From positions 18,893,489 through 18,957,488 of the forward strand of contig OX344756.2 in NCBI GenBank assembly GCA_947034885.2: DNA of 64,000 nt, read 5' to 3'. Under the pieces are notes generated by a model. It saw only the letters and a program-made list of their open reading frames with translations, made no database searches and had not been told where the DNA came from. Every line of letters starts with the position of its first letter. Within the stretch, counting starts at the first letter, position 1. Of the stretch, positions 35,231-47,495 are shown piece by piece. Made by a program: the position numbers and the translations under genes. Origin of the DNA: Thuidium tamariscinum. Lineage: Eukaryota; Streptophyta; Bryopsida; Hypnales; Thuidiaceae.

Positions 35231-36053
35231 TTTGCACAAGTGTTAATCCCTTACTGCCTTAGCGTGGTTGCTCAAAATTTTAGGTTCAAATCTAAATGGA
35301 CTTTTAAATTCTTTTGACCATTTCAAATTTTTTTTCGGATAGTTCTTAGAGTTAACTATTGAAAGCTTTCATTTTTCAAAGAAAAAGGTAAATATTTGAT
35401 TATTGAAGGGTCTTCAAAGGCATGTATGTAATATAAGTGGAGAGTAAAGCTTGACAATTTTACTTCATTTTCCAGTTTTGTGCAAAACTTGCCAATTTCA
35501 CTTGATTTGAAATATAAGAAATTGTACTTATCCAAATGCTTTGAAAATGGTTCTAATAGGAAGTGTCAAGTGTTTTCAGGATTCCCGCCATTGTAAATTA
35601 AAATGTGCAACTATTGATTTTAAGATATTTGTGATTTCTAGTTAAAGAAAAAATATGCCTTTTAACAATTACAAGGTAGATTGTATAATGAATTTGATAG
35701 CTTTTCATGTAAAATTAAGTTTTTTGAAAGAACATTTTAATTAGTATGTGAACTTTGTTTGAAGTTGCTCACGTCACCGTAAATCCCAAAAAACTTTAAT
35801 ATACAAGTTTCTAAAACATTGTGGAGAGGGGACATACACTAAAAAATAGAAAGCACACATTTCTTTTGTTAAAATCTCACAACTCCTTTTCAATTTTGCA
35901 CTCAAATTGGTTTGCATACTAATATGCAAGCTTTTGAAACATCTATGTGGTTGGATTTTGGAAAAAAGAAAAATTTGCTTCATTAGAAGTACTAGAAGAC
36001 AATGATCTTTTTTCATAAGAAAAGCACACTTACCAAGGCTTAGGTACTTAGGA
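35231..36053. other. AT-rich stretch, nothing recognised
   Basis: TTAATCCCTTACTGCC near 35240 resembles a left TTAA-type end, but no partner end was found. There are only short chance ORFs. Confidence 0.35.
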
Positions 36054-36300
36054 TTAAATTCTACCATCCAAGGTGGGCCCGATAGGGTAGATTTACCTCA
36101 AGAAGAAACACAAGAATTTTTGTTTTACAAAGAATTCTTTTTGTGAATTCTGAATTTGTATTTGCAATCAGAGACCCCAAATTAGTCAGGAGAGCAGTAA
36201 TCTGTACTCTAGACACAAACCAAAATAGGGGGCTTTTTTCACTTTTACATCGGAGAACCCTGCTAACTGTATTGAGCCTACTTTCAATGGTAGAATTTAA
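36054..36300. mobile_element. MITE with TTAAATTCTACCAT ends, 247 bp
   Basis: The left TTAAATTCTACCATCCAAGG and the right, inverted, TTAAATTCTACCATTGAAAG are nearly identical. It aligns end to end with 43232-43479. Internal AAAATAGGGGGCTTTTTTCA is shared. TTAA may be part of the target. Confidence 0.75.
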
Positions 36301-36371
36301 CTATGTCCTGCGGTGTAACCTAGACAGACCAAAGGAAAGAGGATCTTGGAACAAAGGATGTGATTGTTTTA

Positions 36372-36735
36372 CGATGAAGCACCCAAAACCGTCTAAATAA
36401 GAAATATGACATAGTAGGATTTCTAAAAATAATATTTTGCTAGTATTAGCAAGTGAAAACCATGAATATTAAAAAAAATAAAAAAAATAAAAAGTTTTTT
36501 TGATGTCGTATGTAATTTCTATTATTTTCCAAAGTGTTGGCTCCCTAAACCACTGAAACTATCATGTAGGTGCACCCCAATTTGAACTGTGTTAAAATGA
36601 GCATTGAGCCAATCACATTTTACTACGTGTCCTTTAAATATGGCAATGAATTAGAGTCAAGCATTTGGCGAACACATTCACTGAAGTCTACGGGTCCAAT
36701 GGCAAGGATAGGTACAATATTGGGTGTGTCTCCTT
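36372..36735. mobile_element. TA-TSD MITE (CACCC subfamily), diverged
   Basis: The left GAAGCACCCAAAACCGTCTA matches 47111-47493 and 52231-52616. The right GGGTGTGTCTCCTT precedes TA. The internal TTGGCTCCCTAAACCACTG matches the same copies. The left target site is unclear. Confidence 0.65.
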
Positions 36736-37025
36736 TATTGGCTCTATCCTAGAATTGTAACTACGCAACGAGTTGGTTAGACCAGTCGGGGTGAATTGCT
36801 CAGCTCCTCCCAAGTCATTCCAAGGGCACAAGTGAAAAAAACAAAAGCTATAATTTTGTCCTTCACCTTAGAGCGTCCAAACTCATCTCCAAAGTTTACC
36901 CAAAAAAAACAATGTTAATGCTGTCCAAGAAGTAGACTAGAAGGCACATGATTTACAATTCTTTTCACATATTTACATGTATTACACACAAATTGGAAAA
37001 TATATCAATTATTCAATTTATAAAT

Positions 37026-37745
37026 GGGCAATTGCATGAAAGACTTGTACTATTTTCCGTCACATGTCTCATGCTGATCTGTTTTTTGACCATAACTTTT
37101 TCATTTTTGCTCCAAATGACTCAAGATTTCTAGAGAAGGTACTCATGACTATTATACACCTTACATAATTTTTTCATAATTTTCAAAAATATTTTAATAT
37201 AAAAATAGTACTAGTGATTGAATGTCACATATAACAATTTCGAGGTTTCCAGTACTAAGGAGTACCTTTTTTTTTAATGATTTTACAATGAAATTTGGAT
37301 GAAGTGGTCTTCTAATAGACTTATAGCTCTCCACAAAAGGATTTTTGAAAATAGTTAATTTTGTGTGGTGTGGAAGTTTACAAAATGAACTGCTTTCTGC
37401 TTGTATTTTGAAACATATGAAATATTATTTTGGTGGATTTTTTGGTGAATGACCATCTCCATAAAGTTGTTGCAAATTTCCACTTTTTATTTTTTGTATT
37501 TACTTATTTTTACTATTTTCCCTAATTAAAACATGAACGTATGTATTTTCTTGAGGTTTGGCACTTTTCAAGTTCTCCTACTTAAAAAAAATTCCTATAC
37601 AATTCCTTATCTTAAAGGTGTATACATAAGTCATATTTTTTTTTAAATTTAAAAATTAATTTTCTAATTTAATAGTACTCCAGAAAAAGTCAGGAGTACT
37701 ATTATAAAACGCAACAAATAATACAGGTCTTTCATGCAATCACCC
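37026..37745. mobile_element. 4-bp-TSD MITE, copy 5
   Basis: The left GGGCAATTGCATGAAAGACT and the right GGTCTTTCATGCAATCACCC share an A-to-T change (GCATGAAA for GCAAGAAA) in both ends. AAAT flanks both sides. The same change in both TIRs suggests it was present when this copy moved. Confidence 0.85.
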
Positions 37746-38510
37746 AAATGCACATAATTGTTGATTGTATGTAATTGTATTTTTGTAATTAAAAATTTTC
37801 ATCGTGTTCTTAAAGGATATTGTGCAAAACACAACAAACATAAATGAGTTTGGATACAAAGCCTCAATAAGATTCCACTTGGGGTGGTACAAAATTCTCC
37901 ACACCCTTTTTAACCTTCTAAGAGCACATTCAACTATGATACAAGTACTACTTTATTTATAATTGTTATAATTGTAACTTCCATACATACCATGTATATT
38001 CCTCTTTAGAACGGACACCAACATCTATAAAGATTAAATGTATCCAATACCCAACACAATGACAATGACAATGAACTCAAAAGATGATGTCACCTCCTAG
38101 TTTGCATTAGTTCCACCCCCCTTTCTTGAAAAAATTAAGAGCCATTAATTGAAGAAAAAAAAATAATATTGCCCCTCCAAAATGCCGTCCATTTCTCAAA
38201 AAATCACAAGTCATTGATCTTTGTAAGATTTAATCTAAGTTCTTCCAAGACAAGTTCAGAATATAGTACCAATATTGCATACGAATACGAATACTTGGAT
38301 ATTACATATAGATATTTGAATACTGGATACGGATGTGACATACACATACCACATATAGATATGGCATACGGATATGGATGACATTCTCATTATCCCATAC
38401 TGAGTGTATAGAACTCCACCCTCTCAAAATCATAATAGGGGGTAGGTTGTGTACATAAAATCAAAGTAAATCAAATTTCAATATTGAAATTTTTAGAATT
38501 AAATTAAATA
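37746..38510. repeat. Dispersed repeat R2, left part
   Basis: It matches 21700-22180, with CACCTCCTAGTTTGCATTAG, TTGTAAGATTTAATCTAAG and a degenerate ATATGAATAC-type simple run (38278-38380). It continues after the TTAA element as 39442-39690, so that element inserted into R2. Confidence 0.5.
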
Positions 38511-38514
38511 TTAA

Positions 38515-39437
38515 CCCCTCAAGGACTAAGGCATTTTCTAGCTTGAAAACCACTCAAAACTGCCATGTTTGCTACTTCCTCCCCAAAAAACAAAAAAAAC
38601 AATTTTATTAGAATCTAACCGTAGGATCTTGTAAATTACTTGTCTAAGATAATATGGTAAAAATTTCATGAAGTTTGACCGTACCGATTGGAAGATATTA
38701 GCATTCAAAGTTGGAAAAAAAAGTTTTTTTGAACTCTGACTTGCAATTTCAGATGACTTTGATTGCCATTTGTTGAATTTTTTTGCACTATGGACCATGA
38801 AGTTAAAATTTATTATGTTGAAAATTTGAGTTGGGAATTAGGGAAAAAAATTTCAAAAAACTACTACTTGATTTTCATTCATTAAAAAATTGTTAAGTAG
38901 AAGTAGGTCCAAGATTGAACAAAACACTAAGTTGTTAATAACTTTAAGATGGAATTGAAAAACCATGATCCAAACGGTGAGCTTGTTCTTGCAAACATCC
39001 TAAACCCTATCAAAAAAGAAAATTTGAAAAATTTGAAAAATTGCATTCAAAAATGAATTCTGTAAGTTATTTTCTGAAGAAGGTGCTTAGATTGCCCAAA
39101 ATTCAAGATTGTCCATAACTTTCTCATTATTAGTCCAAATAAAATGAAACAAAGCTTCAGATGTAGAAAAAAACAAAATCTTCAAGAAAAAAAATAAAAA
39201 ATAAAAAAATAATTTTTTTTGTGGTTTTTTTTTTCTGCCCGGCAAACTACTTTTTGGACATAGAATGGCATAACTTTTGCTTCCAAGCACCAATTGAAAT
39301 AAAAATTATATTTTTGGAAAGCTATTCTGATTTCCTATCTTCAAAAAAAGTTTTTAAAAATAATATAAAAAATTCAAGTCACACAAGCCTGCCCGAAATT
39401 CCAAGTGTCCCCCGAGGGGACTTCAGTCCTTTAGGGG
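38515..39437. mobile_element. TTAA-type MITE, 923 bp, inside R2
   Basis: The left CCCCTCAAGGACTAAGGC and the right, inverted, CCCCTAAAGGACTGAAGTCC match. Perfect TTAA lies on both sides (38511-38514, 39438-39441). It has no ORF; the flanks rejoin into repeat R2. Confidence 0.85.
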
Positions 39438-39736
39438 TTAAAATCAAAACAAATTTGAGCCCATGTTGTGATAGTTTGTCACAATGACAATGAGCTCAAA
39501 ATTTCATGTACGTGCAATTGTCTACTTTTGTCCATTCTAATGTTCACATTTCTTCACTATTAAGGGTTTAGAATTTAAAAAAAATTTGGATGCATTCTAA
39601 CATAGTCACAATTATGCATCAACAATGCATAGTGCACCCCAAAGTGGTAGTTACTGCTACAAAAATAAAGGAAATTTAAGGAAAACAACAACCCCTCAAG
39701 GTTTCAACATTTGGGGTATATCTTCTTTCATTTGTA

Positions 39737-40162
39737 AGGTAGAATCACCTATATCCAATCACTTAACCAAGTTTAAAACAAATCATGAGGAATATGAGGC
39801 CCTACAAATTTTTTCCATGTAGAAAGATAGGAAATATGGGGATTGCAAATTTTTCATAATTTTATCCCCAGTTCTGAAATTATTATGATTTTTGGAAGCC
39901 AAAAAGTGCTTTGAACCCATAGCCAATGTCTATACTCTTCTAATTCAGATCATAGCATATACTACTTTCTTAGTTATTTGGTCTTCCCACACACTTTATA
40001 ACACTTTGGAACATATACTATGACCTTATTAGTCTGAACCTTGAAAATGGAGAAAAAATATATTCCAAATTTTGATTGGAAATCTCTTCTAATCTTGGTT
40101 AAAAATAGTTGCATTCTAAAGGTTGGATAAATAACCTTGGTTGGAAATACGTGGTTTTACCT
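39737..40162. mobile_element. TA-TSD MITE, 426 bp (first of a pair)
   Basis: AGGTAGAATCACCT and, inverted, AGGTAAAACCACGT. TA flanks (39735-39736, 40163-40164). Its sequence is repeated in the next element only about 70 bp away. Confidence 0.82.
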
Positions 40163-40231
40163 TATCAAAAAATAAAACAAAACATTTGGAGTATAACTAA
40201 CTCCTCGCTAGTTGTATCTTTGATAAGCTTA

Positions 40232-40644
40232 AGGTAGAGGTACCTATAGTCGATCACTTAAGTAAATTTGAAGGACATTGTGAGTAGTATGAGGCAAATG
40301 AAATTTTTGTCAAGTAGGAAGATAGGAAATATGGAGACTGCAAATTTTTCAAAATTTTATACTAAAGATTGAAAATTACTGTAATTTATGAAAGCCAAAA
40401 AGTTGTTTAGACTAATTGTCAATGTCTAAACTCTTCCAATTTCTATCATAGACTAAGTACTTTCCCGCTCTTTACTTCTTACTTTCTTGCTCATTAATTA
40501 GGGACATGTGTCATGATCTTGTTGAGCCCAACATTGAAATGGAGGAAAAAATGCATTCCGAACTTTGAATGGAAATATATTCTAGCCTTGATTGGAAGTA
40601 GCTACATTCTACAGGTTGGGTATGGGTCCTATGTACCTCTACCT
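40232..40644. mobile_element. TA-TSD MITE, 413 bp (second of a pair)
   Basis: AGGTAGAGGTACCT and, inverted, AGGTAGAGGTACAT. TA on the left (40230-40231); the right target is decayed to GG. The interior aligns with 39737-40162 in the same orientation and 19289-19689 inverted. Flanking TTTGGAGTATAACT/TTTGGGGTATATCT is also repeated, so the pair may come from a tandem duplication and not two insertions. Confidence 0.8.
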
Positions 40645-40909
40645 GGAGTATTCATTCCCTAGAGAAAAGGTTCACATTTCAATAACTAAAGATTCTAAAT
40701 ATTTGTCTCTATGATCTCAATGTTCATATTTTAGAAAAAAAAATCCTAATGGTACTAGTTTTCAGGAAAAAAAAGGACTAATGTAATTTTAATTTATTTT
40801 AATAATTTTTTTAAAGATTTCTTTCCGATACTGGAATCTAGATACAAAATGGGACAAGTCCTGAGTTCCTGAAAATAATTTTAAATACTAGGGTTTGACC
40901 AAGACTTAA

Positions 40910-41970
40910 CCCTTAAAGGACGGGCCTATGACCACTGGTTGGAAGCCCCCTTGCTGGTCAATCAATTTGATACCATTTAGGAACCAATCAAGTATGAAAT
41001 TCTTTTTTAAAATTTTCAAAGATGGAAGTATATGTCTTTTGCACTTCACAGAAATTTCAGATTTTTTTGACGAAAATTGATTTTTATGAGATTTTTTGAA
41101 GAAAAAATGAAGAAAAAATCATAGAAAATAGAAATTATCTCAAAAAATCTGAAAATTTTACAATGTATGTAATTGTAGTGACGAACATCATGGTGTAAAC
41201 TCAACTTCCGTGTACACCTATTTATAGGTTGCAATGGACATTAAAAATGCAGCCAAAATTCAAATTGCAATAAAATATTCAATTTTATAAATTTTTCCAA
41301 AATTTCAATTGGAGTAGAAACTAGAAGAAAAGACCTTCATTTCATTAGTTGGGCTCAAATTCAAAAAATGTCATTTTCAAGGAGAAATTTTAGATTCACT
41401 CAATTTCTCAAAATACACTGAAATGGCAAATTTTGCCATCGATTTCTCTAATTACTTCTCAACTACATGAAATCAAATAGTAGTTAGACTAAAAACTCAA
41501 TTGGAGACTCTTTACAACTTAACGTGAAAGGTCGCATAAGAGGATTTCTAGCTGCTTTACAAGACTGCAAGTTCCCAACGCTGGGAATGCATTGGGAACT
41601 CTGGAAACGCGATGCTGATGTGGTCAAGCGACTACCACGTCAGAAAATACTAAATTTTAAATTAATTTTAAATTAATTATTAATTATTAATTTTTAAATT
41701 GAATTTTTTTAAATCATTTTTTTGCTCTTTAGTACATTCTGAAGTTTTTTGGAATTTTTTTTTTTTTCAAAATTCAAAAATTCAGACCAGCAAGGGGCTG
41801 GTCTGTAGCAGTGGGAACAATTTCCGGGAACACCCCTGAAACGGTCTTCTGGGGGCCCAAAAATCCTCTTATGTTAAAAAAAAAGTGGATGAAAAAAATA
41901 CAGTTCAGGTCCTTTGCTGCCCTGCAAAGTCATCCGAACGTCAAAAAATGGCATCGGCGTCACTTAGGGG
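40910..41970. mobile_element. TTAA-type MITE, subfamily P, 1061 bp
   Basis: The left CCCTTAAAGGACGGGCCTAT and the right, inverted, CCCCTAAGTGACGCCGATGC. TTAA on both sides (40906-40909, 41971-41974). About 300 bp near 41560-41900 is absent from the other P copies and is GC-richer at its end. Confidence 0.85.
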
Positions 41971-42029
41971 TTAATCTCTTCAATCCTACAAGGTTGGATA
42001 TGATTTGCGACATACTATCCCTCCCATGA

Positions 42030-42748
42030 AACGCCGGGCCTATTACCACTGGTTTCAATCCTCCTTGTCCAACACTCATTTTGTTGCCATTTTATTACTA
42101 GATGTGTTTGAAAAAAATTCTTTTTAATTTTAAGAGATGAAGTTACATGTCTTGTGTACTCCATAAAAAAATTATATTTTCTTGAGGAAAATTAATTTTT
42201 ATGAAATTTTTTGAAGAAATAGTGAAGTAAAATCATATCAAATGGAAAATTATCTCAAAAAATCTGAAAATTTCATCATGTGTATACATCACGGTGATAA
42301 ACATCATGGTGGAAATTCAATTTCCGTTTACTTCTATAATTAGAATGCAATGGACATTAAAAATACAACTAAAGTTCAAACTGCAATAAAATATTCAATT
42401 TTACAAAAAAATTCAAAATTCCAATTGGAGTAGAAACTAGAGTAGAGGACCTTCATTTTGTTAGTTGGGCTCAAACTCAAAAAATGTTGTTTTCAAGGAG
42501 AAATTTCAGATTTTCTCAATTTCTGAAAATACATTGAAATGGCAAATTTTGATATCCGTTTTTGTAATTACCACTTAACTACATGAAAACAAACATTAGT
42601 TACACTAAAAACTCAATTGGACACTCTTTGTAACTCAACATGAAAGGTCATGAAAAAAAAAGTGAATGAAAAAACTACTATTCACCTCTTCTACTAACCT
42701 TCTCTCTTCATCCAAACACTTTAAAATGGCTCCCCAAGCGCTAAGGGG
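42030..42748. mobile_element. TTAA-type MITE, subfamily P
   Basis: The left is degenerate (ACGCCGGGCCTATTACCACT). The right end GCGCTAAGGGG precedes an intact TTAA (42749-42752). The interior matches 40910 (AAATTCAATTTCCGT-like text, the TTGTTAGTTGGGCTCAAACT stretch). Confidence 0.7.
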
Positions 42749-42752
42749 TTAA

Positions 42753-43231
42753 ATAAATTACTTGAGGAATTTTTCAAATTCTCAGCCTTATTAGGCTTCT
42801 GTCCAACTAGTTTGCTTCCTTTGTATGACGTTACTACCTCGAATGAAACATTATACATAGATTTTGATGAGAAACCAAAAGTAGCAACATATCCATCTTT
42901 GTAGTAGAGGTAACTAGTGAGAACTAAAAATGTGAACTAATGACTAAGATCTAGTGACTTTGTTTGGAATGTATGGCCATAATGAGAGAAGTTTAGGCAA
43001 TTATAAACTTGTCATTATCAAATTTAGTGGCAATGTTATCTTTTGGCATGAGGCTAGATGGCTAAATATAATTAGTGGATAGTGAAATTAGGCAAAAAAA
43101 AATACAATCTCTACTCCTTAAATTCCTATACTAAAATTGAAGTACATGGATGGTGGGTGAATTTTGATAATTTTTAATCAATAAAAAAAACACTAGCAAG
43201 GAGCCAGAATTTGGAAAAAACATGGAGGACT
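42753..43231. other. AT-rich stretch, nothing recognised
   Basis: No conserved ORF or end structure was seen between two MITEs. Confidence 0.4.
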
Positions 43232-43479
43232 TTAAATCCTACCATTGAGGATGGGTCCAACATGGTAGATTTAACTCGGGAAAATCTACAAGAATTTTTT
43301 ATTTTTTGTAAATGATTTATTTTGCAAATTCTGAATTCATTTTTGCACAGATCCTATATTAGATAGGAGAGGTCTAGATCATACCCTAGACATGTCACAA
43401 AATAGGGGACTTTTTTTCACTTTTACCCTGGAAAATCCAAAATTATCCTACTAGGCCCACCTTCGATGGTAGGAATTGA
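43232..43479. mobile_element. MITE with TTAAATCCTACCAT ends, 248 bp
   Basis: The left TTAAATCCTACCATTGAGG and the right, inverted, TCAATTCCTACCATCGAAGG. It aligns with 36054-36300. It directly abuts the next TTAA-type element, sharing its TTGA. Confidence 0.75.
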
Positions 43480-44200
43480 CCCTTAAACGACAAGCCTATA
43501 ACGACAAGTTCAAAGCTTCATTACCTAGGGCTTAGTTTGTTGCCATTTTTTAACAAGATATGTTTGAAATTTTTTATATTTATTTTTTATAATTGAAACC
43601 ACATGTTTTCTTAACTTCACAAATTTTTAGATTTTTTTAAGGAAAATTGATTTTTATGAGAATTTTAGAAGGAAAAGTGAAGAGAAATTCATATCAAATA
43701 AAAAAATATTTCAAAAAATCTGAGAATTTCACCATAGATGTATGTTATAGTGACAAACATCATGCTGTAAACTCAAATCCCATTTCCTTCTATAAATAGA
43801 ATAAAAACCACATCAAAAATACATCCAAAGCTCAAATTTCAATAAAATATGTAATATTGCAAATTTTTCCAAAATTCCAATAGGAGTAGAAACTAGTGTA
43901 GATGACTTTTGTTTTGTTTGTCGGGCTTTAACTCAAAAAATATCATTTTCAAGGAGAAATTTCAGATTTAGAGAAAGGAGCAAAATACATTGAAATAGCA
44001 AATTTTGCCATCCATTTTTCCCCCTACTTCTCATTCACATGAAGACAAACACTAGCATGATTGCAAACTCAATCGGATGTTATTCATAACCCTCTATGAA
44101 AGGTCAACAAGCAAAAAGTGGATGAAAACATACTTTCACTTTCACTGTAGACTACTTTCTAGTCATCCAAATGCCAAAAATTGGTGTCCTAGGTAGCGGG
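43480..44200. mobile_element. TTAA-type MITE, subfamily P, 721 bp
   Basis: The left CCCTTAAACGACAAGCCTAT follows TTGA (decayed TTAA). The right end CCTAGGTAGCGGG precedes TTTT. The interior matches the other P copies. Confidence 0.7.
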
Positions 44201-44249
44201 TTTTTTTAGGGACTGTAGCTCTACAATAAAGCCCTATGTGCCCTTCCAC

Positions 44250-44494
44250 GATCTGGGTGGATTGGCCCCCTCGCTCGGCCTTACCATGTTTTACCAGAGG
44301 TGCAATCAAAACAAAAAGCCCCCTAGATTGGGCCGTGATCACCCCTACTTTCTTCACCCCCTAGCTAATTTGCGGTCTCTGATTGCAAATATGAATTCAA
44401 AATTTGCAAAAAAAGTTTAGTGTGAAAAATAAAAAATTACAGCGTTTTACCCAAGTGGCCGAGTGAGGGGGTCAGTTCTCCCTGCCCCCCTTCC
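44250..44494. mobile_element. MITE related to the GGGGTGAACTGACCCC family
   Basis: The left GGGTGGATTGGCCCCCTCGC is inverted at the right as AGAACTGACCCCCTCACTCG; both then read GGCC. It is closely similar throughout to 62300-62538 (shared CATGTTTTACCAGAGGTGCA with one change, and ATTACAGCGTTTTACCCAAG). Exact ends are uncertain by some 10 bp. Confidence 0.7.
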
Positions 44495-44768
44495 ACCACT
44501 AGAGAATTTTGGGAGGGAGCCAGGTGCAATGGCTTGTCGGACTAACAATCTGGCAATAAATTGCAAGAAAAAACATTGGTCTTGGGTGCTTCTAGGTTAA
44601 CGTCTAGCATACAATAGAGACTAAATTCCTAGGAATACCAACCAAAATTGAGGTCCAAAGAAGTTTGGTGACACGTTTCTTTTCTACTATCCTCAGTTCT
44701 AAGTTATACCTCCCTCTAACACCAACCCTATTTCAAACTGCGTTTCTTTTATAATAAACTTTAATTAA

Positions 44769-46240
44769 CCCTTAAATGTCAGACCTATAACCACTGTTTT
44801 CAGCCTTTGTGTCAACACACAATTTTTTGCCATTTTAGGACTGAATATGTACGAAATTTTTTTGTATTTATTTTTCAGAAATGACATTACATCTCTTCTG
44901 TACTTCCCAAAAGTTTTAGATTTTTTGGAAGAAAATTGATTTTTCTGAGAATTTTTGAAAAAAAAGTGAAGAAAAGTCATATCAAATAGAAAACTATCTC
45001 TAAAAATCTGAGAATTTCACCATGTGTGTACATTTTAGTGTCAAACATTATGGTGTAAACTGAATTCCGTGTCATTCTATAATTACAATCCAAAAGACAT
45101 TAAAAATACACCCAAAGTTCAAATTGCAATAAAATATTGGAAATTATGAATTTTTCCAATGTTCCAATTGGAGAAGAAACTAGAATAAATTACCTTCATT
45201 TTGTTAGCTGGGTTTAAACTCAAAAAATATCGTTTTTGTGGAGAAATTTCAGATTTAGAGCAAGTAGCAACAACTTCTTAGAATACATTGAAAATAACTT
45301 ATTTTGTGATTCATTTTTTTTACTAACTTCTCATTCACGAGAAGACAAACACTAGCAAGACTACAAACTGAATTGGAAACTCTTCATAACCCCCCATGAA
45401 AGGTTAGTAAGGCAAAAATGGATGAAAAAACGCTTTCAGTCGCTCTCCACAGGGTGATTGCAAGAAAGACCGGTACTATTTTGCGTCACACTTTGAATGA
45501 CGGAGTTGTTATTGATTATAACTTTTAAAGTATAAACCATATTAACTTGAAATTTTGACTAAAGATTTCTGACATGACAATAATCAAAATCCTTATTTTT
45601 CAGAAATTTTCAAAAATCATTTTATAATTAAATTTCAATTAAGCTAATTTGTCACACTTTGTGGTTTAGGGGGTTTTAGTACTGGGGAGCATCCAAGATT
45701 AATGATCTAAAGCTTAAATTTTTGTGGCCTATTTTCATACTAGGTAGGCATGTTTCTACCAAAGGAAATCTTAAAAATCATTATTCTCTTTCCTCTACAT
45801 ATGCGCAAACAGGCCTCCCTTGCGCGCATACTTTTGAACATTTGAGATGGTTTTGAGATCATTCTTTTGGTGGAATCTCTTCATCATAAAGTTCTCCCCA
45901 ATTGCCAATTTTTAGTTTTAAAAAAAATTCTTTTTCCTATTTTTTACAAATTAAAATGTCAAAGTAGCTATTTTCATGAAAATTTGCACTTTTCTAGTTC
46001 TCCTACTTAGAGAATTTTCCTACACTTTTCCTTCCTAGGGTACTTTCTTCTTAGAGGTATATACCTAAAACATATTTTTTACATTTTTTAAAAATTGTTT
46101 TTCTAATTATATAGTACTCCCGAAAATTTCAGCAGTATTGTGGAAAACGCTACATAAATCGGTCGGTCTTTCTTGCAATGACCCCACATGAAGTTTTGTT
46201 CATGCAAATGCCATAAAATGGTATCATTGACAGTTCAGGG
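44769..46240. mobile_element. TTAA-type MITE, subfamily P, carrying a nested MITE
   Basis: The left CCCTTAAATGTCAGACCTAT follows TTAA (44765-44768). The right TTGACAGTTCAGGG precedes TTAA (46241-46244). Removing the nested element at 45452-46184 leaves about 740 bp, the normal size of the subfamily. Confidence 0.82.
45452..46184. mobile_element. 4-bp-TSD MITE, copy 6, nested in a TTAA element
   Basis: The left GGGTGATTGCAAGAAAGACC and the right GGTCTTTCTTGCAATGACCC are inverse over 20 bp with one change. CACA flanks both sides. It aligns with copy 1 at 2603-3398, including TCACACTTTGAATGACGGAG-like text, so 1 and 6 are a subfamily. Confidence 0.88.
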
Positions 46241-46298
46241 TTAATCAAAATAGCCACCAAGAATGGACGACTATGGCTATCTTGTTTGTCTCAGCTTA

Positions 46299-46746
46299 GA
46301 GCATCTCCACCACTTGAGGGACGCCCTGTGAAGATTTTTGGGCTCATCTAGAGACCCCAGGCTGTGTCTGGCTCATGCACCCCATGGCAACATGGAATGG
46401 GAGGACGGCCTGGTCACTTTTCCTTATTTTATTGCAACACAAGGAATCTCCCCCCGAATTTAAATATCCTCCCATCAATGAAGTTCGGGCCCCATTCACT
46501 TTTTGAATATAAAAGTGTGTCTTTTGGGGAGAATTGTGTTGAATTAATGGATCCGTAGCTTGAGAATTGTGCCAAATTACATAGAGAGCCACGACCAGTG
46601 TTTACCATTTGGCCATCTCTTCTTCAGTTTTGGCTGGGCTCAGGCATATTTTGAGCCTCTTCTTGTGTGCCGTGGGGAAGTTTCTTTGACTCTATACGGC
46701 CAAATACTGAGTTTGAGGCTCTAGCCGTGTCCTTGTGGGAATGCTC
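46299..46746. mobile_element. Harbinger/Tourist-like MITE, 448 bp
   Basis: The left GAGCATCTCCACCACTTG and the right, inverted, GAGCATTCCCACAAGGACAC. TTA flanks both sides (46296-46298, 46747-46749). GAGCATCTCC ends with a TTA duplication are common in plant PIF/Harbinger MITEs, which supports a plant host. No ORF. Confidence 0.72.
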
Positions 46747-47110
46747 TTATCTCTACAATAGCTTTACTTTCTAACACTACAAATACAAACAAAAATGAGA
46801 CGTAGGACACTAATCTGTCCTACAAAATGAAACCAATAGAGTAAAATTCAAACTACTCGGGAGCAAAACTAAAAAAGCCCCCTACATTGTGTCGTGTTTT
46901 TTGGGTACGTTCTTACAATCTCCCAACTAATTTTATTTTATTTTGAAACAAATGGACAATTTCCATTGAAGTGAAAACAATACATTGAACCAAGGGAAGT
47001 TAGCCCCGGCGAAAGAATTTTTAAATTTTTTCAAATCTATTTGGAGTCATCCTAGTCACCCTACCATGAGCCTACCACCGCAATTCAGGCAAATTGAGCG
47101 GCTAGACCTA

Positions 47111-47493
47111 CAGTGGAAACACCCAAAACCGTCCAAATAAGGAATTCAGCATGGTTGGAGGCATCTTTTCTAAAACTGATATTTTTCTAGTATTAGCGAG
47201 AGAAAATAATGAATATTAAAAAAAATTAAGTTTTTTGGAATCAATATGTAATTTCTACAAATTTTCAAAGAGTTGGCTCCCTAGACCACTAGAACCGTCC
47301 TATAGGTGTACCCTAAACTGAACTCTGCTGAAATCATTTGTTAGTGAATGAAAATTATACATGTGTCTTACATCCGCGTTAGCAAATTAGAGTTAAACAT
47401 TTGTCAGACACTTTAATGAACGCTTATGGACAGATTTAGTGGTACTCTAGGATCCAGGAATAGGTACAGGGACGGAAATGGGTGTTTCTCCCT
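47111..47493. mobile_element. TA-TSD MITE (CACCC subfamily), 383 bp
   Basis: The left CAGTGGAAACACCCAAAACC and the right, inverted, AGGGAGAAACACCCATTTCC. TA flanks (47109-47110, 47494-47495). Highly similar to 52231-52616 and inverted to 49006-49393. Confidence 0.88.
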
Positions 47494-47495
47494 TA

